DNA of 33,729 nt from an uncultured Collinsella sp. Its GTDB lineage: Bacteria; Actinomycetota; Coriobacteriia; Coriobacteriales; Coriobacteriaceae. Location: NCBI GenBank assembly GCA_900542905.1, contig UQPF01000020.1:1-33729 (forward strand), given 5' to 3'. The translations under genes were made by a program, and so were the position numbers. The notes beneath the pieces were generated by a model. The model searched no databases. It was given only the letters and a program-made list of their open reading frames with translations, and was not told the origin of the DNA. This document shows positions 1 to 8,350 of this stretch, piece after piece (the first letter of the stretch is position 1; each line of letters opens with the position of its first letter).

Positions 1-60
1 TCCGGACATGCCGTCCTCCGATCTCCCGGGGCCGGCCGGCCCGGCCCTCAGGGTATCGGG

Positions 61-100
61 TTCCCACATTCATCCGCACATGTGCGGATGAATGTGGGAA
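61..100. repeat. 40-bp perfect palindrome
   Basis: Bases 61-80 (TTCCCACATTCATCCGCACA) are the exact reverse complement of bases 81-100, with no loop. A related half-site, TTCGGATGAA, follows at about 104-113. The palindrome lies about 95 bp upstream of the promoter candidate for the cobalamin operon. It could be a regulator operator, a cruciform-forming repeat, or the end of a transcript from the left. No U-tract follows it, so a simple intrinsic terminator is less likely. The first 60 bases of the window are very GC-rich and show no gene. Confidence 0.85.
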
Positions 101-192
101 GTGTTCGGATGAAGTTGATAATCAAGGATCGCAAACAATAGCTTTTACCTTGGGCTTCGCCTGCGTGCGAGGCCCTTTTGCGTGATATCATT

Positions 193-220
193 TTGACGGT
201 AATAATCGATGGCCTAGATG
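193..220 (+). promoter_or_regulatory. candidate promoter of the cobalamin operon
   Basis: A TTGACG -35-like hexamer (193-198) is followed after 16 bases by TAGATG (215-220). Transcription would start near 227, at the 5' edge of the riboswitch. This rests on the match and position only. Confidence 0.45.
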
Positions 221-225
221 GTGGT

Positions 226-385
226 GCGGAGACGCACGAATGCGCGGTTATCCTGCGCATTTGGGAGAATCGGGGTGCAAGTCCCCAGCTGTACCAGTAA
301 CCGTAATTCCTCTTGGCTCGGGATGCTCGCGTCGCAGATCGGACGACGTGCCCGAGTCGTTAAGGTTAAGTCGGATCGCCTCCCG
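226..385 (+). ncRNA. cobalamin (adenosylcobalamin/B12) riboswitch
   Basis: The leader carries the conserved cobalamin-aptamer order. GGGAGAAT (263-270) is followed by CGGGGTGCAAGTCCCCAGCT (271-290), matching the core GGTG-AA-TCC segment, then ACCAGTAACCGTAA (about 293-306). The 3' B12-box-like AAGTCGGATCGCC lies at 368-380. A GC-rich hairpin with a TTTT loop follows (390-421) and may be the expression platform. Known cobalamin riboswitches repress B12 uptake or synthesis genes when the cofactor is plentiful. The outer stems were not folded, so the exact edges are approximate. Confidence 0.85.
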
Positions 386-389
386 TCTT

Positions 390-421
390 GCATGCGGCTG
401 CGGCTTTTGCCGCCGGTGTGC
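390..421 (+). promoter_or_regulatory. hairpin, possible riboswitch expression platform
   Basis: GCATGCGGCTGCGGC pairs imperfectly with GCCGCCGGTGTGC across a TTTT loop; the outer six pairs include two G-U wobbles. It lies between the B12 box and the downstream ribosome binding sites and has no U-tract after it. Control may therefore act on translation rather than termination, which is inference. Confidence 0.4.
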
Positions 422-531
422 ATAGGGCTCTGGAGGGAAGGGGGACCCCGATGGGGGAACTCGAGCGCAACATGCGCGATGACGTGGGGCAGTCTCAAGG
501 CAACGCTCCAAGTGCAGACAGTAGGAGACAA

Positions 532-3500
532 ATGGATATGTTTGAGGACGAGCGCCAGCGCGTCTCGCATCGCCGTGGCGCAATTGCGCGCGGCGTAGCC
601 AAGCGCGGCCTGGTGGCATTCCTGGCCTTCGCGATGGCCTTTGGCACCACACCGGCTCAGCTGTGGGCCGAGGGCGCCGAGGGCATTGCCGAGGCTGTGG
701 CTCAGGCTGCGACGCCGGGCGAGGACGCAGCGCTTGCGGGCGGTACCGCTGAGCAGAGCGGCGCCGAGGTTTCGGATTCCGAGGGCGCGCCTGCAGCTAG
801 TGCAGCCATAACAGAGGCAGCAACTGGCGGCGAAGGCTCGGCGACGGGGGAGAGCCCTGCCACGAGCGAGCAGTCTTCGACGGCATCCGCTGGCCAAGCG
901 GGATCTGCCGCCGCGGCTGCCGTTCAGACAGAGAACCCGACAGAAACCGGCGATGTCGCCAAGAAGCAGGTCGAGGTCTCGTTCTCGATTATCGGCACCG
1001 ATGCTGACGGCAAGGCTCAGACCTGGGTGGCACCTACGCAGCTCAAGCTCGACGAGGGCGCGACGGCTGCGGATGCCTTCATTAAGCTGCAGGAGAAGAT
1101 GGGCCTCAAGGCGAAGTACGAACCGAACACGGCATACGGTTTCTACCTCGAAAGCATCACATCTCCGAGCGATGGTCGCACGCTTGCCTACGATCCGACG
1201 ACTTATGCCTTCTGGCAGCTGTTCGTCGACGGCGCGTCTTCCTCGGTTGGCGCGAGCAGCGTCAAGCTCACCCAGGGGCAGAAGATTGAGTTTGCCTATA
1301 CGGCTGGTAGCTCGTCCCCTGTCGTTAAGGACCAGGTTGCCGCAAATGTGACCGTCATTGGTCGCGATGCCCAGGGCAAGACTCAGACTTGGGTCGATAA
1401 CGCGCAGTATGTGGTGACGTCCGGCTCGAGCGCACTTGACCTTACGAAGGTCGCGCTCGAGGCGAATGATATTGACGCCGTTGCTGCGGGCTCCTTCATT
1501 CTGAGCCTTAAGTACAACGGTGTTGAGCTGGGTACGCCCCAAGATTATTCGACCTATTGGCAGCTGTTTATCAACGGCAAGTCGAGTGACTATACGGCGG
1601 ACAATGTCACCATCCATGCCGGCGATACCGTCACGTGGTTCTACGGTGGCTGGGGCGACCAGTTGCCGTCCGATTCTGTCCATGCTTCTGTTCAGGTTCT
1701 CGGTAAGGACAAGGACGGCAAGCAGCAGGTTTGGGCTTCGACGGGTCAGACGAGTCTCAAGGCGGGCTCTACTGCCAAGGATCTCCTTGAGCAGACCGGC
1801 CTTAAGCTCGATGCTAGCGAATCGTCTTGGGGCTGGTTCCTCAACGGTATTACTTCGCCGTTCGACAGTAAGTCCTATGGCTGGGATGCTGCGACCAAGA
1901 GCTATTGGCGCTTCTACGTAAATGGCAAGTTCGCCGACGTTGGCGCCGGTGCCTACAAGCTCCAGGAGGGTGACGCCGTCACCTTTATGTATGGTGCTGA
2001 CGCCGATGCCCTCCCCGGTCAGGTGCTTGGATCCGCCGATGTTATCGGTCCCGATGTCAACGGCAACAATACTCGCTGGGGCTCGGCAAGCAGTGTTTCT
2101 TTGCCTGAAGGCTCTACTGCCCAGAACCTTATTGAGACGGTTCTGAAGGCCAAGGGCGTTACGTACAACGGCTCCCAGAGTGGCGAGTACTGGTTCCTCA
2201 ATTCCATCAAATCGCCGTTCGAAGACAAGTCGTACGGTTATGATGCTGCGACCAATAAATATTGGCACCTGTATATCAATGGAGAGCCCTCCTTACTCTG
2301 CGCCAATCAGATTACGCTCAAGAGCGGCGATAAGGTCACGCTTGCCTATACCACCGACGATTCGCCCATGCCCGATCCCGACAAGGTTGTCGTGGACCCG
2401 AGTGCGACGACTCCTGATTGGGATGCCGAGTGGGCCGGCTACGGCAACAGTGGCAACGGTTCGACCGTAACGGATGCCAAGACGCCTGCGCAGGCCGCCG
2501 GTCTTAAGTGGGCCTTCGATTGGAAGGCCGAGTCTGGTCAGCAGTATGCCAACTGCAGCGAACCTGTCATCGCCAACGGCTTTGTGTACATCGCGACCGA
2601 GAACGAGCTCATCAAGATCGATTCGTCCACGGGCAAAAAGGTTGCCTCTGCGCCGCTTGCCTCCAAGGTGAGCTACACCTCTCGTCCGATCTATACCAAT
2701 GGCCTTATCATCGTTCCGCTCAACGGCGGTGCGGTCCAGGCGATTACTGCAGACAAGCTGATCTGCAAGTGGCTGACGCCTGGTTTGACGGACTTGACGC
2801 AGAGCTCCTGCACCGTCGTTTCGGACGGCGAGTACGTCTATGTAGGCTCGGTCGATATTTCGTATGACGAGAATTACAACGCGACCTACGGCAACGGCTC
2901 CTTTGCGCGCATTAAGATTGCCACAGGCGAAGTCTCTTGGCAGAACATCGACGCAGCTGAGGGCTATTATTGGACTGGCGCTGCCCTGACGGATAAGTAC
3001 GCCATCGTCCCCACGAGCGCAGGTACGCTTAAGTGCATTGATAAGGCAACGGGCGATGTCGTTTCGACCATGAAGCTCGGCACCCTTGCGAACGCTGACT
3101 GCGTCGCCGATCCGTCCAATGGCTCGACCTTCTATCAGATGACGCACGACGGAAAGCTCCATGTGATTTCGCTTTCGGCGAAGGGCGTGCTGAGCGAGCA
3201 GAAGACGGTCGACCTGGGTCTCACGAATAACATGAGCGCCCCGGCAATGTCTGGCGACAACTTGATTGTCGGTGGGCAGACGGCTACTGGATCTGCTCTG
3301 GTTCTCTATAATCTGAAGACTGGTAAGACCACGATGGTCACCGCTGCTGACGGTAAAGAGCTACCGGCCGGATTTAACGGTATTGCTGCTACTCCGCTGG
3401 TGAGTGTTCAGGGCGGCAAAACCTATGTGTACTTCACCGTTAATAGCGCGGATAGCAAGGACTACGTCAGCTACTCTGCTGGTGGTGGGGTGTATCGCTA

Positions 3501-4296
3501 TACGCTCGGCGATGCAGAGGCGACGCAGATTTATGATGCGGCTGGCCATTACCAGTACTGTGACTCTCCGGTCATTGCCGATGCTTCTGGCAATCTCTAC
3601 TACATTAATGATTCGGGCACGCTGTTTAAACTTGGAGCTGTCGAGTCTTGGACGGTTGCCTTTAATTCCAACGGCGGGTCTGCTTGCGACACTAAGTTTG
3701 TTGCCACGGCCGATGGCAAGCTGGTCAAGCCGGCCGATCCGACGCGCGATGGCTACACTTTCGGCGGTTGGTATACCGATGAGGCTTGCACGCAGGCGTA
3801 TGACTTTAGCACGCCGGTGACGGCCGATCTGACGCTGTATGCCAAGTGGACCAAGAATGCCGTTAACCCTGGCGGTAATGGCGGCGCTGGTTCGAATGGC
3901 GGCGGCGGTTCTGGTACCGGTACTGGTTCTGGCACTGGCACTGGCACGGATTCCGGCTCCGGCTCGAAGGGCGGCGCTGTCGCCCCGGGTCATAAGCCGA
4001 CGACCAAGACGACGGTGTCGACCAAGACCGAGACCAAGGACAACAAGTCCGACAAGAAGGACTCCGATAAGTCCGATAAGAAGGACGAGAAGAAGTCTGA
4101 CAAGAAGGACAGCAAGTCCGACAAGAAGTCCGATTCCAAGTCCGATACGGGTGCTGCTTCTACGACCACTGCTAAGAAGTCCTCTAGTGCTTCCGAGCAG
4201 GAGACTGGCACCAACCCGCTCGCCATTGTTGGCGTTGCCGCCGGCGTCATCGGTCTCGCCATCGTCGGCGTGTTCGTGTTCACCAAACGTCGGTAG
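532..4296 (+). CDS. secreted anchored protein: four DUF4430 domains, PQQ-like propeller, InlB-type repeat
   Basis: This 1254-residue surface protein is probably a cobalamin-capturing factor. ATG 532 is chosen because AGGAG lies just upstream; ATG 451 (GGAGGG) is the alternative, and the longer frame from 388 starts inside the leader hairpin. A signal peptide lies at about residues 20-50. Four DUF4430 (transcobalamin C-terminal-like) domains span about 146-259, 270-377, 384-493 and 499-613, each with a W-x-F/L-[YFI]-[VI]-[ND]-G core and ending in a [VI]-x-[FLW]-x-Y strand. A PQQ-type beta-propeller follows at about 657-1037 and an InlB B-repeat (GYTFGGWYTD) at about 1040-1110. Then come a Gly/Ser/Thr linker, a Lys/Asp/Ser-rich spacer and a C-terminal membrane helix ending KRR. 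No LPxTG is present; ETGTN precedes the helix. The gene lies under a cobalamin riboswitch, so B12 binding is inferred from regulation and fold. The ligand is not shown. Confidence 0.85.
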   Translation: MDMFEDERQRVSHRRGAIARGVAKRGLVAFLAFAMAFGTTPAQLWAEGAEGIAEAVAQAATPGEDAALAGGTAEQSGAEVSDSEGAPAASAAITEAATGGEGSATGESPATSEQSSTASAGQAGSAAAAAVQTENPTETGDVAKKQVEVSFSIIGTDADGKAQTWVAPTQLKLDEGATAADAFIKLQEKMGLKAKYEPNTAYGFYLESITSPSDGRTLAYDPTTYAFWQLFVDGASSSVGASSVKLTQGQKIEFAYTAGSSSPVVKDQVAANVTVIGRDAQGKTQTWVDNAQYVVTSGSSALDLTKVALEANDIDAVAAGSFILSLKYNGVELGTPQDYSTYWQLFINGKSSDYTADNVTIHAGDTVTWFYGGWGDQLPSDSVHASVQVLGKDKDGKQQVWASTGQTSLKAGSTAKDLLEQTGLKLDASESSWGWFLNGITSPFDSKSYGWDAATKSYWRFYVNGKFADVGAGAYKLQEGDAVTFMYGADADALPGQVLGSADVIGPDVNGNNTRWGSASSVSLPEGSTAQNLIETVLKAKGVTYNGSQSGEYWFLNSIKSPFEDKSYGYDAATNKYWHLYINGEPSLLCANQITLKSGDKVTLAYTTDDSPMPDPDKVVVDPSATTPDWDAEWAGYGNSGNGSTVTDAKTPAQAAGLKWAFDWKAESGQQYANCSEPVIANGFVYIATENELIKIDSSTGKKVASAPLASKVSYTSRPIYTNGLIIVPLNGGAVQAITADKLICKWLTPGLTDLTQSSCTVVSDGEYVYVGSVDISYDENYNATYGNGSFARIKIATGEVSWQNIDAAEGYYWTGAALTDKYAIVPTSAGTLKCIDKATGDVVSTMKLGTLANADCVADPSNGSTFYQMTHDGKLHVISLSAKGVLSEQKTVDLGLTNNMSAPAMSGDNLIVGGQTATGSALVLYNLKTGKTTMVTAADGKELPAGFNGIAATPLVSVQGGKTYVYFTVNSADSKDYVSYSAGGGVYRYTLGDAEATQIYDAAGHYQYCDSPVIADASGNLYYINDSGTLFKLGAVESWTVAFNSNGGSACDTKFVATADGKLVKPADPTRDGYTFGGWYTDEACTQAYDFSTPVTADLTLYAKWTKNAVNPGGNGGAGSNGGGGSGTGTGSGTGTGTDSGSGSKGGAVAPGHKPTTKTTVSTKTETKDNKSDKKDSDKSDKKDEKKSDKKDSKSDKKSDSKSDTGAASTTTAKKSSSASEQETGTNPLAIVGVAAGVIGLAIVGVFVFTKRR

Positions 4297-4305
4297 GTGA
4301 GGGTT

Positions 4306-5154
4306 GTGTCCAATAAATCCAAGGACGCTGACCCCAAGCAACCAGATTCCTCGTTCATTCAGTTCGACGATGCAAAGCAACAGGGCGCCGCTTCGGCGGC
4401 GTCCGCCTCTCGTCGCAAGGCGCTCCTTGGCGTTCTTGCTGCCGCGTGCACCATTCTGATCGTCGTCTCGCTGGGCTTCGTCCATCCTTCCGAGAGCGGC
4501 GCCTGGTCCATTGACTGGATCGTTCAGACCGTGACGGGGGAGAGCGTCGTCGCCAAGGACACCAAGGGGTTTGGCTCGACTACGACTACGACTTCGGGCG
4601 AGGCCAGTTCCAAGGATTCCGAGTCTTCAAACAAGGAATCGGACAAAAACTCGGATAGCAAGAAGTCCGAGGACCGGGGCGGCAAGAAGTCTGGCGATAA
4701 ATCCGCTGCCCAAAATACGGGAGCCGGTGATACTTCCAATGCGTCTGGTGGTGCTTCTTCGGGCGGTGGCCAGTCGTCTGATGGAGCCTCATCCTCTAAT
4801 GGTGGAAACGCCTCCTCGGGCAGCCAAAGCGGCTCACAGGAGTCCAACTACGTTACGGTGACGGTTTCGGTCACATCGAGCGCTGTGGGCAATCCCGTGT
4901 CCTCTGGCGGCACCTTTACCTTTAACGAAGGCGCCACCGTTTACGATGCCCTGTGCGCGCTGGGCCTTTCTGTCAACGCACACGGCTCATCGTACGGCAC
5001 GTATGTTTCTGCGATTGGTGGTTTGGCCGAGAAACAGTACGGCGGCACGAGCGGCTGGATGTACTCCGTCAACGGCACAACGCCCATGACGGCCTGCAGT
5101 AACTACGTTCTCTCCAATGGCGACAACGTCGTTTGGTATTACGTAACGGGCTAG
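4306..5154 (+). CDS. membrane-anchored protein with one C-terminal DUF4430 domain
   Basis: The 282-residue product starts at GTG 4306, preceded by AGGTGAGG; an in-frame GTG at 4297 would overlap that ribosome site. It has a cytoplasmic head of about 40 residues, a single helix (LLGVLAAACTILIVVSLGF), and a long Ser/Gly/Asp/Lys-rich low-complexity stalk. A single DUF4430 domain follows at about residues 182-282 (EGATVYDALCALG, SGWMYSVNG, NGDNVVWYYV). The gene follows its neighbour's stop by nine bases, so it is co-transcribed and under the same riboswitch. The pair offers one protein anchored by its C-terminus and one by its N-terminus, both exposing DUF4430 outside. A role in handing cobalamin to an importer is inference; no importer is in the window. 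Confidence 0.85.
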   Translation: MSNKSKDADPKQPDSSFIQFDDAKQQGAASAASASRRKALLGVLAAACTILIVVSLGFVHPSESGAWSIDWIVQTVTGESVVAKDTKGFGSTTTTTSGEASSKDSESSNKESDKNSDSKKSEDRGGKKSGDKSAAQNTGAGDTSNASGGASSGGGQSSDGASSSNGGNASSGSQSGSQESNYVTVTVSVTSSAVGNPVSSGGTFTFNEGATVYDALCALGLSVNAHGSSYGTYVSAIGGLAEKQYGGTSGWMYSVNGTTPMTACSNYVLSNGDNVVWYYVTG

Positions 5155-5176
5155 AGGCCTCGACATAGCGCGCCAG

Positions 5177-5214
5177 ACGGGCGGTTCGGACAAACATCCG
5201 GGCCGCCCGTTTTT
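5177..5214 (+). terminator. intrinsic terminator of the cobalamin operon
   Basis: ACGGGCGGTTCGGA pairs with TCCGGGCCGCCCGT (two G-T pairs) around the loop CAAACA, followed by TTTT at 5211-5214. Confidence 0.85.
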
Positions 5215-5250
5215 CGTGCGAATGGGACTGGGTCGCCGGGTCTCTCGGCA

Positions 5251-5287
5251 AACAAAAAACCGGTTGGAATGGGAATTCCAACCGGTT
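5251..5287 (-). terminator. intrinsic terminator of the minus-strand GtrA gene
   Basis: A perfect 13-bp stem (AACCGGTTGGAAT at 5258-5270 with its complement at 5275-5287) has the loop GGGA. On the minus strand it is followed by a T-run from bases 5251-5259. It sits 26 bases past the GtrA stop codon. Confidence 0.85.
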
Positions 5288-5313
5288 ATACATTCAAGCA
5301 AATAGTGAATCGA

Positions 5314-5721
5314 CTATGACCGTGCGCCCTCGAGGAAGAAGCGGCGGCTGAAGTAGTTGTACCAGGTGACGAGGAACGTGGCGATGGCCTTCATGGCTTG
5401 GTAGCCGATGCTCAAAAACGTGACGCCCACAAACATATACAGGTCGTTGAGGCCCAGGCCGATCACCGACAGGATGGTGAAGATCGTGAACTCACGCTTG
5501 CGGCTCATGCCTTCGCGGTGGTCGAACACGTACTTCATGCTGAGCCAGTAGTTGACCACGACGGACGTGATAAACGAAACCGTGGTGCTCATCAAAAAGT
5601 CGAGGTGGAACAGCTCGACGAGCGCAATGAGCATGCCCCAGTCGATGCCAAAGGAGATAAGACCCACGACAGCAAACTTGAGGAACTGCTTGGTATGAGG
5701 TTGTGCCAGCGCCTTGCGCAC
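5314..5721 (-). CDS. GtrA family membrane protein
   Basis: This 135-residue protein has four hydrophobic segments, as expected of the GtrA family (PF04138). Members of the family help move or modify lipid-linked sugars in cell-envelope glycosylation. The family pattern FAVVGLISFGIDWG near the N-terminus and the middle stretch MKYVFDHREGMSRKREF are clear. The start is a GTG with only a weak upstream site. It is a paralogue of the next gene, aligning over the whole length (MKYVF.H.EGMSR.REF in both). No glycosyltransferase lies beside it, so the substrate cannot be named. The terminator follows directly. Confidence 0.85.
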   Translation of the reverse strand: MRKALAQPHTKQFLKFAVVGLISFGIDWGMLIALVELFHLDFLMSTTVSFITSVVVNYWLSMKYVFDHREGMSRKREFTIFTILSVIGLGLNDLYMFVGVTFLSIGYQAMKAIATFLVTWYNYFSRRFFLEGARS

Positions 5722-5781
5722 GTAATCACATCCAATGCGTTGATGAATCGAGCAGAGGATACTTTAGAGCTTTTACAAGGG

Positions 5782-5859
5782 AAACGTAAGGTCTTTGCCA
5801 ATAACTATATGAACTCGCCAAATTTTCAAGAGCTAATCCGCAAACGTAAAATATTTGCC
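5782..5859. repeat. two direct repeats 60 bp apart between the GtrA genes
   Basis: AAACGTAAGGTCTTTGCC (5782-5799) and AAACGTAAAATATTTGCC (5842-5859) match at 15 of 18 positions and start exactly 60 bp apart, within AT-rich DNA in front of the minus-strand GtrA gene. They could be binding sites for a regulator or remnants of a repeat. Confidence 0.6.
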
Positions 5860-5874
5860 CGTAAACGAGCGACA

Positions 5875-5914
5875 CCCACGGACGATACTGCGCTGAGTGC
5901 GCGTCGTCCGTGGG
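5875..5914. terminator. hairpin between the two GtrA genes
   Basis: CCCACGGACG (5875-5884) pairs perfectly with CGTCCGTGGG (5905-5914), and an inner GCGC/GCGC pair extends the stem. It lies just past the stop of the second GtrA gene. The T-run on the minus strand is weak, so it may be a poor terminator. Confidence 0.5.
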
Positions 5915-5940
5915 CGCCGTAATGCTGCAGGGGTTTCGAG

Positions 5941-6336
5941 CTATTTTGTCTCGTCGCCCTCCAGGAAGATTTTTCGGGTCACAAAGTTGTAGACCATGAC
6001 AAGCGCGGTGGCGCAGATCTTGGCGATATTGGCCTCGAGTCCCAGGCCGGCGTTGAGCGCCAGCACGATGCCGTCGTTGAGCACCAAACCGATCACGGAC
6101 AGCACGACAAAGATGATGAACTCGCGGCGGCGGCTCATGCCTTCCTTGTGCGCAAACACGTACTTCATGCTTGCGAGGTAGTTAAAGATGAGTGAGATGA
6201 TAAAGCCGCTGGTGTTGGCGATTAGGATGTTGAGGCCCAGACCGTAGTGGAGCAGATTCATAATGCCAAAGTCGATAACCGTGGCAATGACACCGACGAC
6301 GCCAAATTTCATGATCTGCGCAAGGAGCTTTTGCAT
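5941..6336 (-). CDS. GtrA family membrane protein (second copy)
   Basis: The product from ATG 6336 is 131 residues with four predicted membrane helices. That start has AAGGCAGGT in front and makes the protein collinear with its 135-residue paralogue downstream. A longer frame from a TTG at 6399 is possible but less likely. GtrA-family features are FGVVGVIATVIDFGIM and MKYVFAHKEGMSRRREF. The gene follows Fbp on the same strand, 78 bp after its stop, and may be read from the same transcript. The function within the family (polyprenyl-sugar handling) is not resolved by context. Confidence 0.85.
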   Translation of the reverse strand: MQKLLAQIMKFGVVGVIATVIDFGIMNLLHYGLGLNILIANTSGFIISLIFNYLASMKYVFAHKEGMSRRREFIIFVVLSVIGLVLNDGIVLALNAGLGLEANIAKICATALVMVYNFVTRKIFLEGDETK

Positions 6337-6414
6337 GGTACCTGCCTTAAGCTGGCGCCGAAGCGCCGCGGGGATGACAAACTCAGCAAGTTTAGCCAAT
6401 CCCCGCGGGTGGTG

Positions 6415-8331
6415 CTAGGCGCGCTCCTCGATAGCACCGTTTCTATATGCATCGAGCAGCTGACGCAGGTCTTGGATTTGGCTGCGGATCTTGGCGCCAG
6501 TATCGGTGTCGCTCACCATGCGGCGACGGTCCGCTTGGTCAAAACGGTTGGTCTCGCTTTCGATGTCCACGTTGCGCGTGAGTGCCTCGGCAACCGTCGT
6601 AAAGGCCCGGTGCGACTTGAGGCGGCAGCCGCGCGAGCTCGAGATGAGCGTATAGCCGGCGATGCCCGTCTTGGGATGGTAAGCGCGGCAGAAGCCGCCA
6701 TCGATGACCAGCAGCTTGCCCTCGGCGCGGATGGGCTGCTCGCCCTTGGTGGTTTTAACGGGCGTGTGGCCGTTGATGATGTGGCCGGTCGGCGAGCATG
6801 CCATGGGCGCGACGCCAAACTCGCGCATGATATCATCGCAGACCGAGGGCGACTTGGTAAGCGTAAAGTACGGGTCCATCGGCTCGACCCAGGTGCTCTT
6901 ATCGGCGATATAGGCGCGCTCAAAGGTACGCACCAGGCGTCCGCTGGCGGGTGAATTGAAGCCAATCCACAGGTACCACATCCAGTCGAGGGCATCGCGG
7001 TCGCCCACGCGCCACGCGCGGCGGGCGATGTGGTCGCAAAAATCGAGATAATCGCGGCCAGCGTGCCAGGTGCCCAGGCAGTTCATGCTGCTAAAGGTGC
7101 CGTCTTCGTTGAGCGGAACGCAGCCGTGGAAGAGCAGGTTGCCGTTGGCGACCTTGTAAATCGAGCCGTGGGAATAGAGGAAATCGATATGGCGATGCAG
7201 GTGATCGGCGGTGACAAACTCTGACACGAGCTTGTCGATGATGTGCTGCTCCTGAGACGTGAGCGTGTAGGGGTCCGCCGGGTCGACGGTGGGGAAGTCG
7301 TTGGTCGTGAGCGGCCACACGCTGTCGTCGGCGAGCGTGACCGTGCCGGTGTCGTGGTCGATCTTGTCGAGTAACAGGCGGTCGGTCATATCGAACTCGG
7401 GGTGGCGCTGGATAATCTGGCCCTCGAGCTTAAAGAGCAGCACGTTGATGGCCTTGATCAGCGGGGTGATGGACTCACCGGCGGTGTAGGTGGCATCGGC
7501 AAAGGCGACAAGCTCACGCAGCGAGATGCCGTAGTCGTTCTCCAGGATCTCGTAGTTGTCGTAGCGTAGGTTGTTGCGCAACACCGTGGCGATGCAGGCG
7601 GGCTCACCGGCCGCAGCGCCCATCCACAGCAAGTCGTGGTTGCCCCACTGGATGTCGAGTGAATGGTAGGTGAGCAGACGGTCCATAATCTTGGCCGCGC
7701 CGCCGCCGCGGTCGAAGATGTCGCCCACCAGGTGCAGGTGGTCGACGGCCAGGCGCTTGATGAGCGAGGCGAGCGACTCGATAAAGTCGTCGGCGCTGGC
7801 GGTCTCCAGGATGGACTCCACGATGCGCTCGTGATAGCGCACGCGATAGTTGTTCTCGTCCGGGTGCGTGTGCAACAACTCGTCGATGATGTAGGCGTAG
7901 TCGCGCGGGATGGCCTTACGCACCTTGGAGCGCGTGTAGCGGCTTGAAAGTGAGCGAGCGACCATGATGAGCTGGTCAAGCATCGTCTTGTACCAGGTTG
8001 GCGAGTCCTCGCGCCGGCTGCGGACCAGGTCGATCTTCTCGCGCGGGTAGTAGATGAGCGTACACAGCTCGCCCTTTTCGTCAAAGGAGAGCGTGTCGCC
8101 AAAGATCTCGTCGACATGTTCGCGCACGACGCCCGAGCAGTTGTTGAGGATGTGCATAAAGGCTTCGTACTCACCATGCACGTCGCTCATAAAATGCTCG
8201 GTGCCTTTGGGCAGGTTGAGGATGGCCGAGAGATTGATGATCTCGGTAAACGCGGATTGTTCGGTGGGGAACTGTCTCGAAAGCAGGCGCAGATACTTGA
8301 AGTCTTGCGGGTTGCGATCGAATGCGACCAT
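6415..8331 (-). CDS. fbp: fructose-1,6-bisphosphatase, class III
   Basis: This 638-residue enzyme hydrolyses fructose 1,6-bisphosphate to fructose 6-phosphate in gluconeogenesis. It is the Bacillus-type class III enzyme, a metallophosphoesterase unrelated to the E. coli class I enzyme. Metal-site motifs are SDVHG (residues 49-53), GDIFDRG (203-209), GNHD (230-233) and a late GHTPVK. The length fits the family (about 640-670). ATG 8331 is preferred over 8376 because GGAAGG lies just upstream. The upstream region contains a TGGTAAA inverted repeat that may be an operator. Confidence 0.93.
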   Translation of the reverse strand: MVAFDRNPQDFKYLRLLSRQFPTEQSAFTEIINLSAILNLPKGTEHFMSDVHGEYEAFMHILNNCSGVVREHVDEIFGDTLSFDEKGELCTLIYYPREKIDLVRSRREDSPTWYKTMLDQLIMVARSLSSRYTRSKVRKAIPRDYAYIIDELLHTHPDENNYRVRYHERIVESILETASADDFIESLASLIKRLAVDHLHLVGDIFDRGGGAAKIMDRLLTYHSLDIQWGNHDLLWMGAAAGEPACIATVLRNNLRYDNYEILENDYGISLRELVAFADATYTAGESITPLIKAINVLLFKLEGQIIQRHPEFDMTDRLLLDKIDHDTGTVTLADDSVWPLTTNDFPTVDPADPYTLTSQEQHIIDKLVSEFVTADHLHRHIDFLYSHGSIYKVANGNLLFHGCVPLNEDGTFSSMNCLGTWHAGRDYLDFCDHIARRAWRVGDRDALDWMWYLWIGFNSPASGRLVRTFERAYIADKSTWVEPMDPYFTLTKSPSVCDDIMREFGVAPMACSPTGHIINGHTPVKTTKGEQPIRAEGKLLVIDGGFCRAYHPKTGIAGYTLISSSRGCRLKSHRAFTTVAEALTRNVDIESETNRFDQADRRRMVSDTDTGAKIRSQIQDLRQLLDAYRNGAIEERA

Positions 8332-8350
8332 GAAACACCTTCCGATGGGG

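Noticed and set aside
388..531. N-terminal extension of the large DUF4430 protein
   Set aside because: ATG 388 lies at the leader hairpin and has no ribosome site. The signal peptide fits a start at 532, or less likely 451.
214..2268. 684-codon minus-strand open frame
   Set aside because: It is antisense to the riboswitch and the DUF4430 gene, shows no family motif, and is explained by GC-rich third positions on the other strand.
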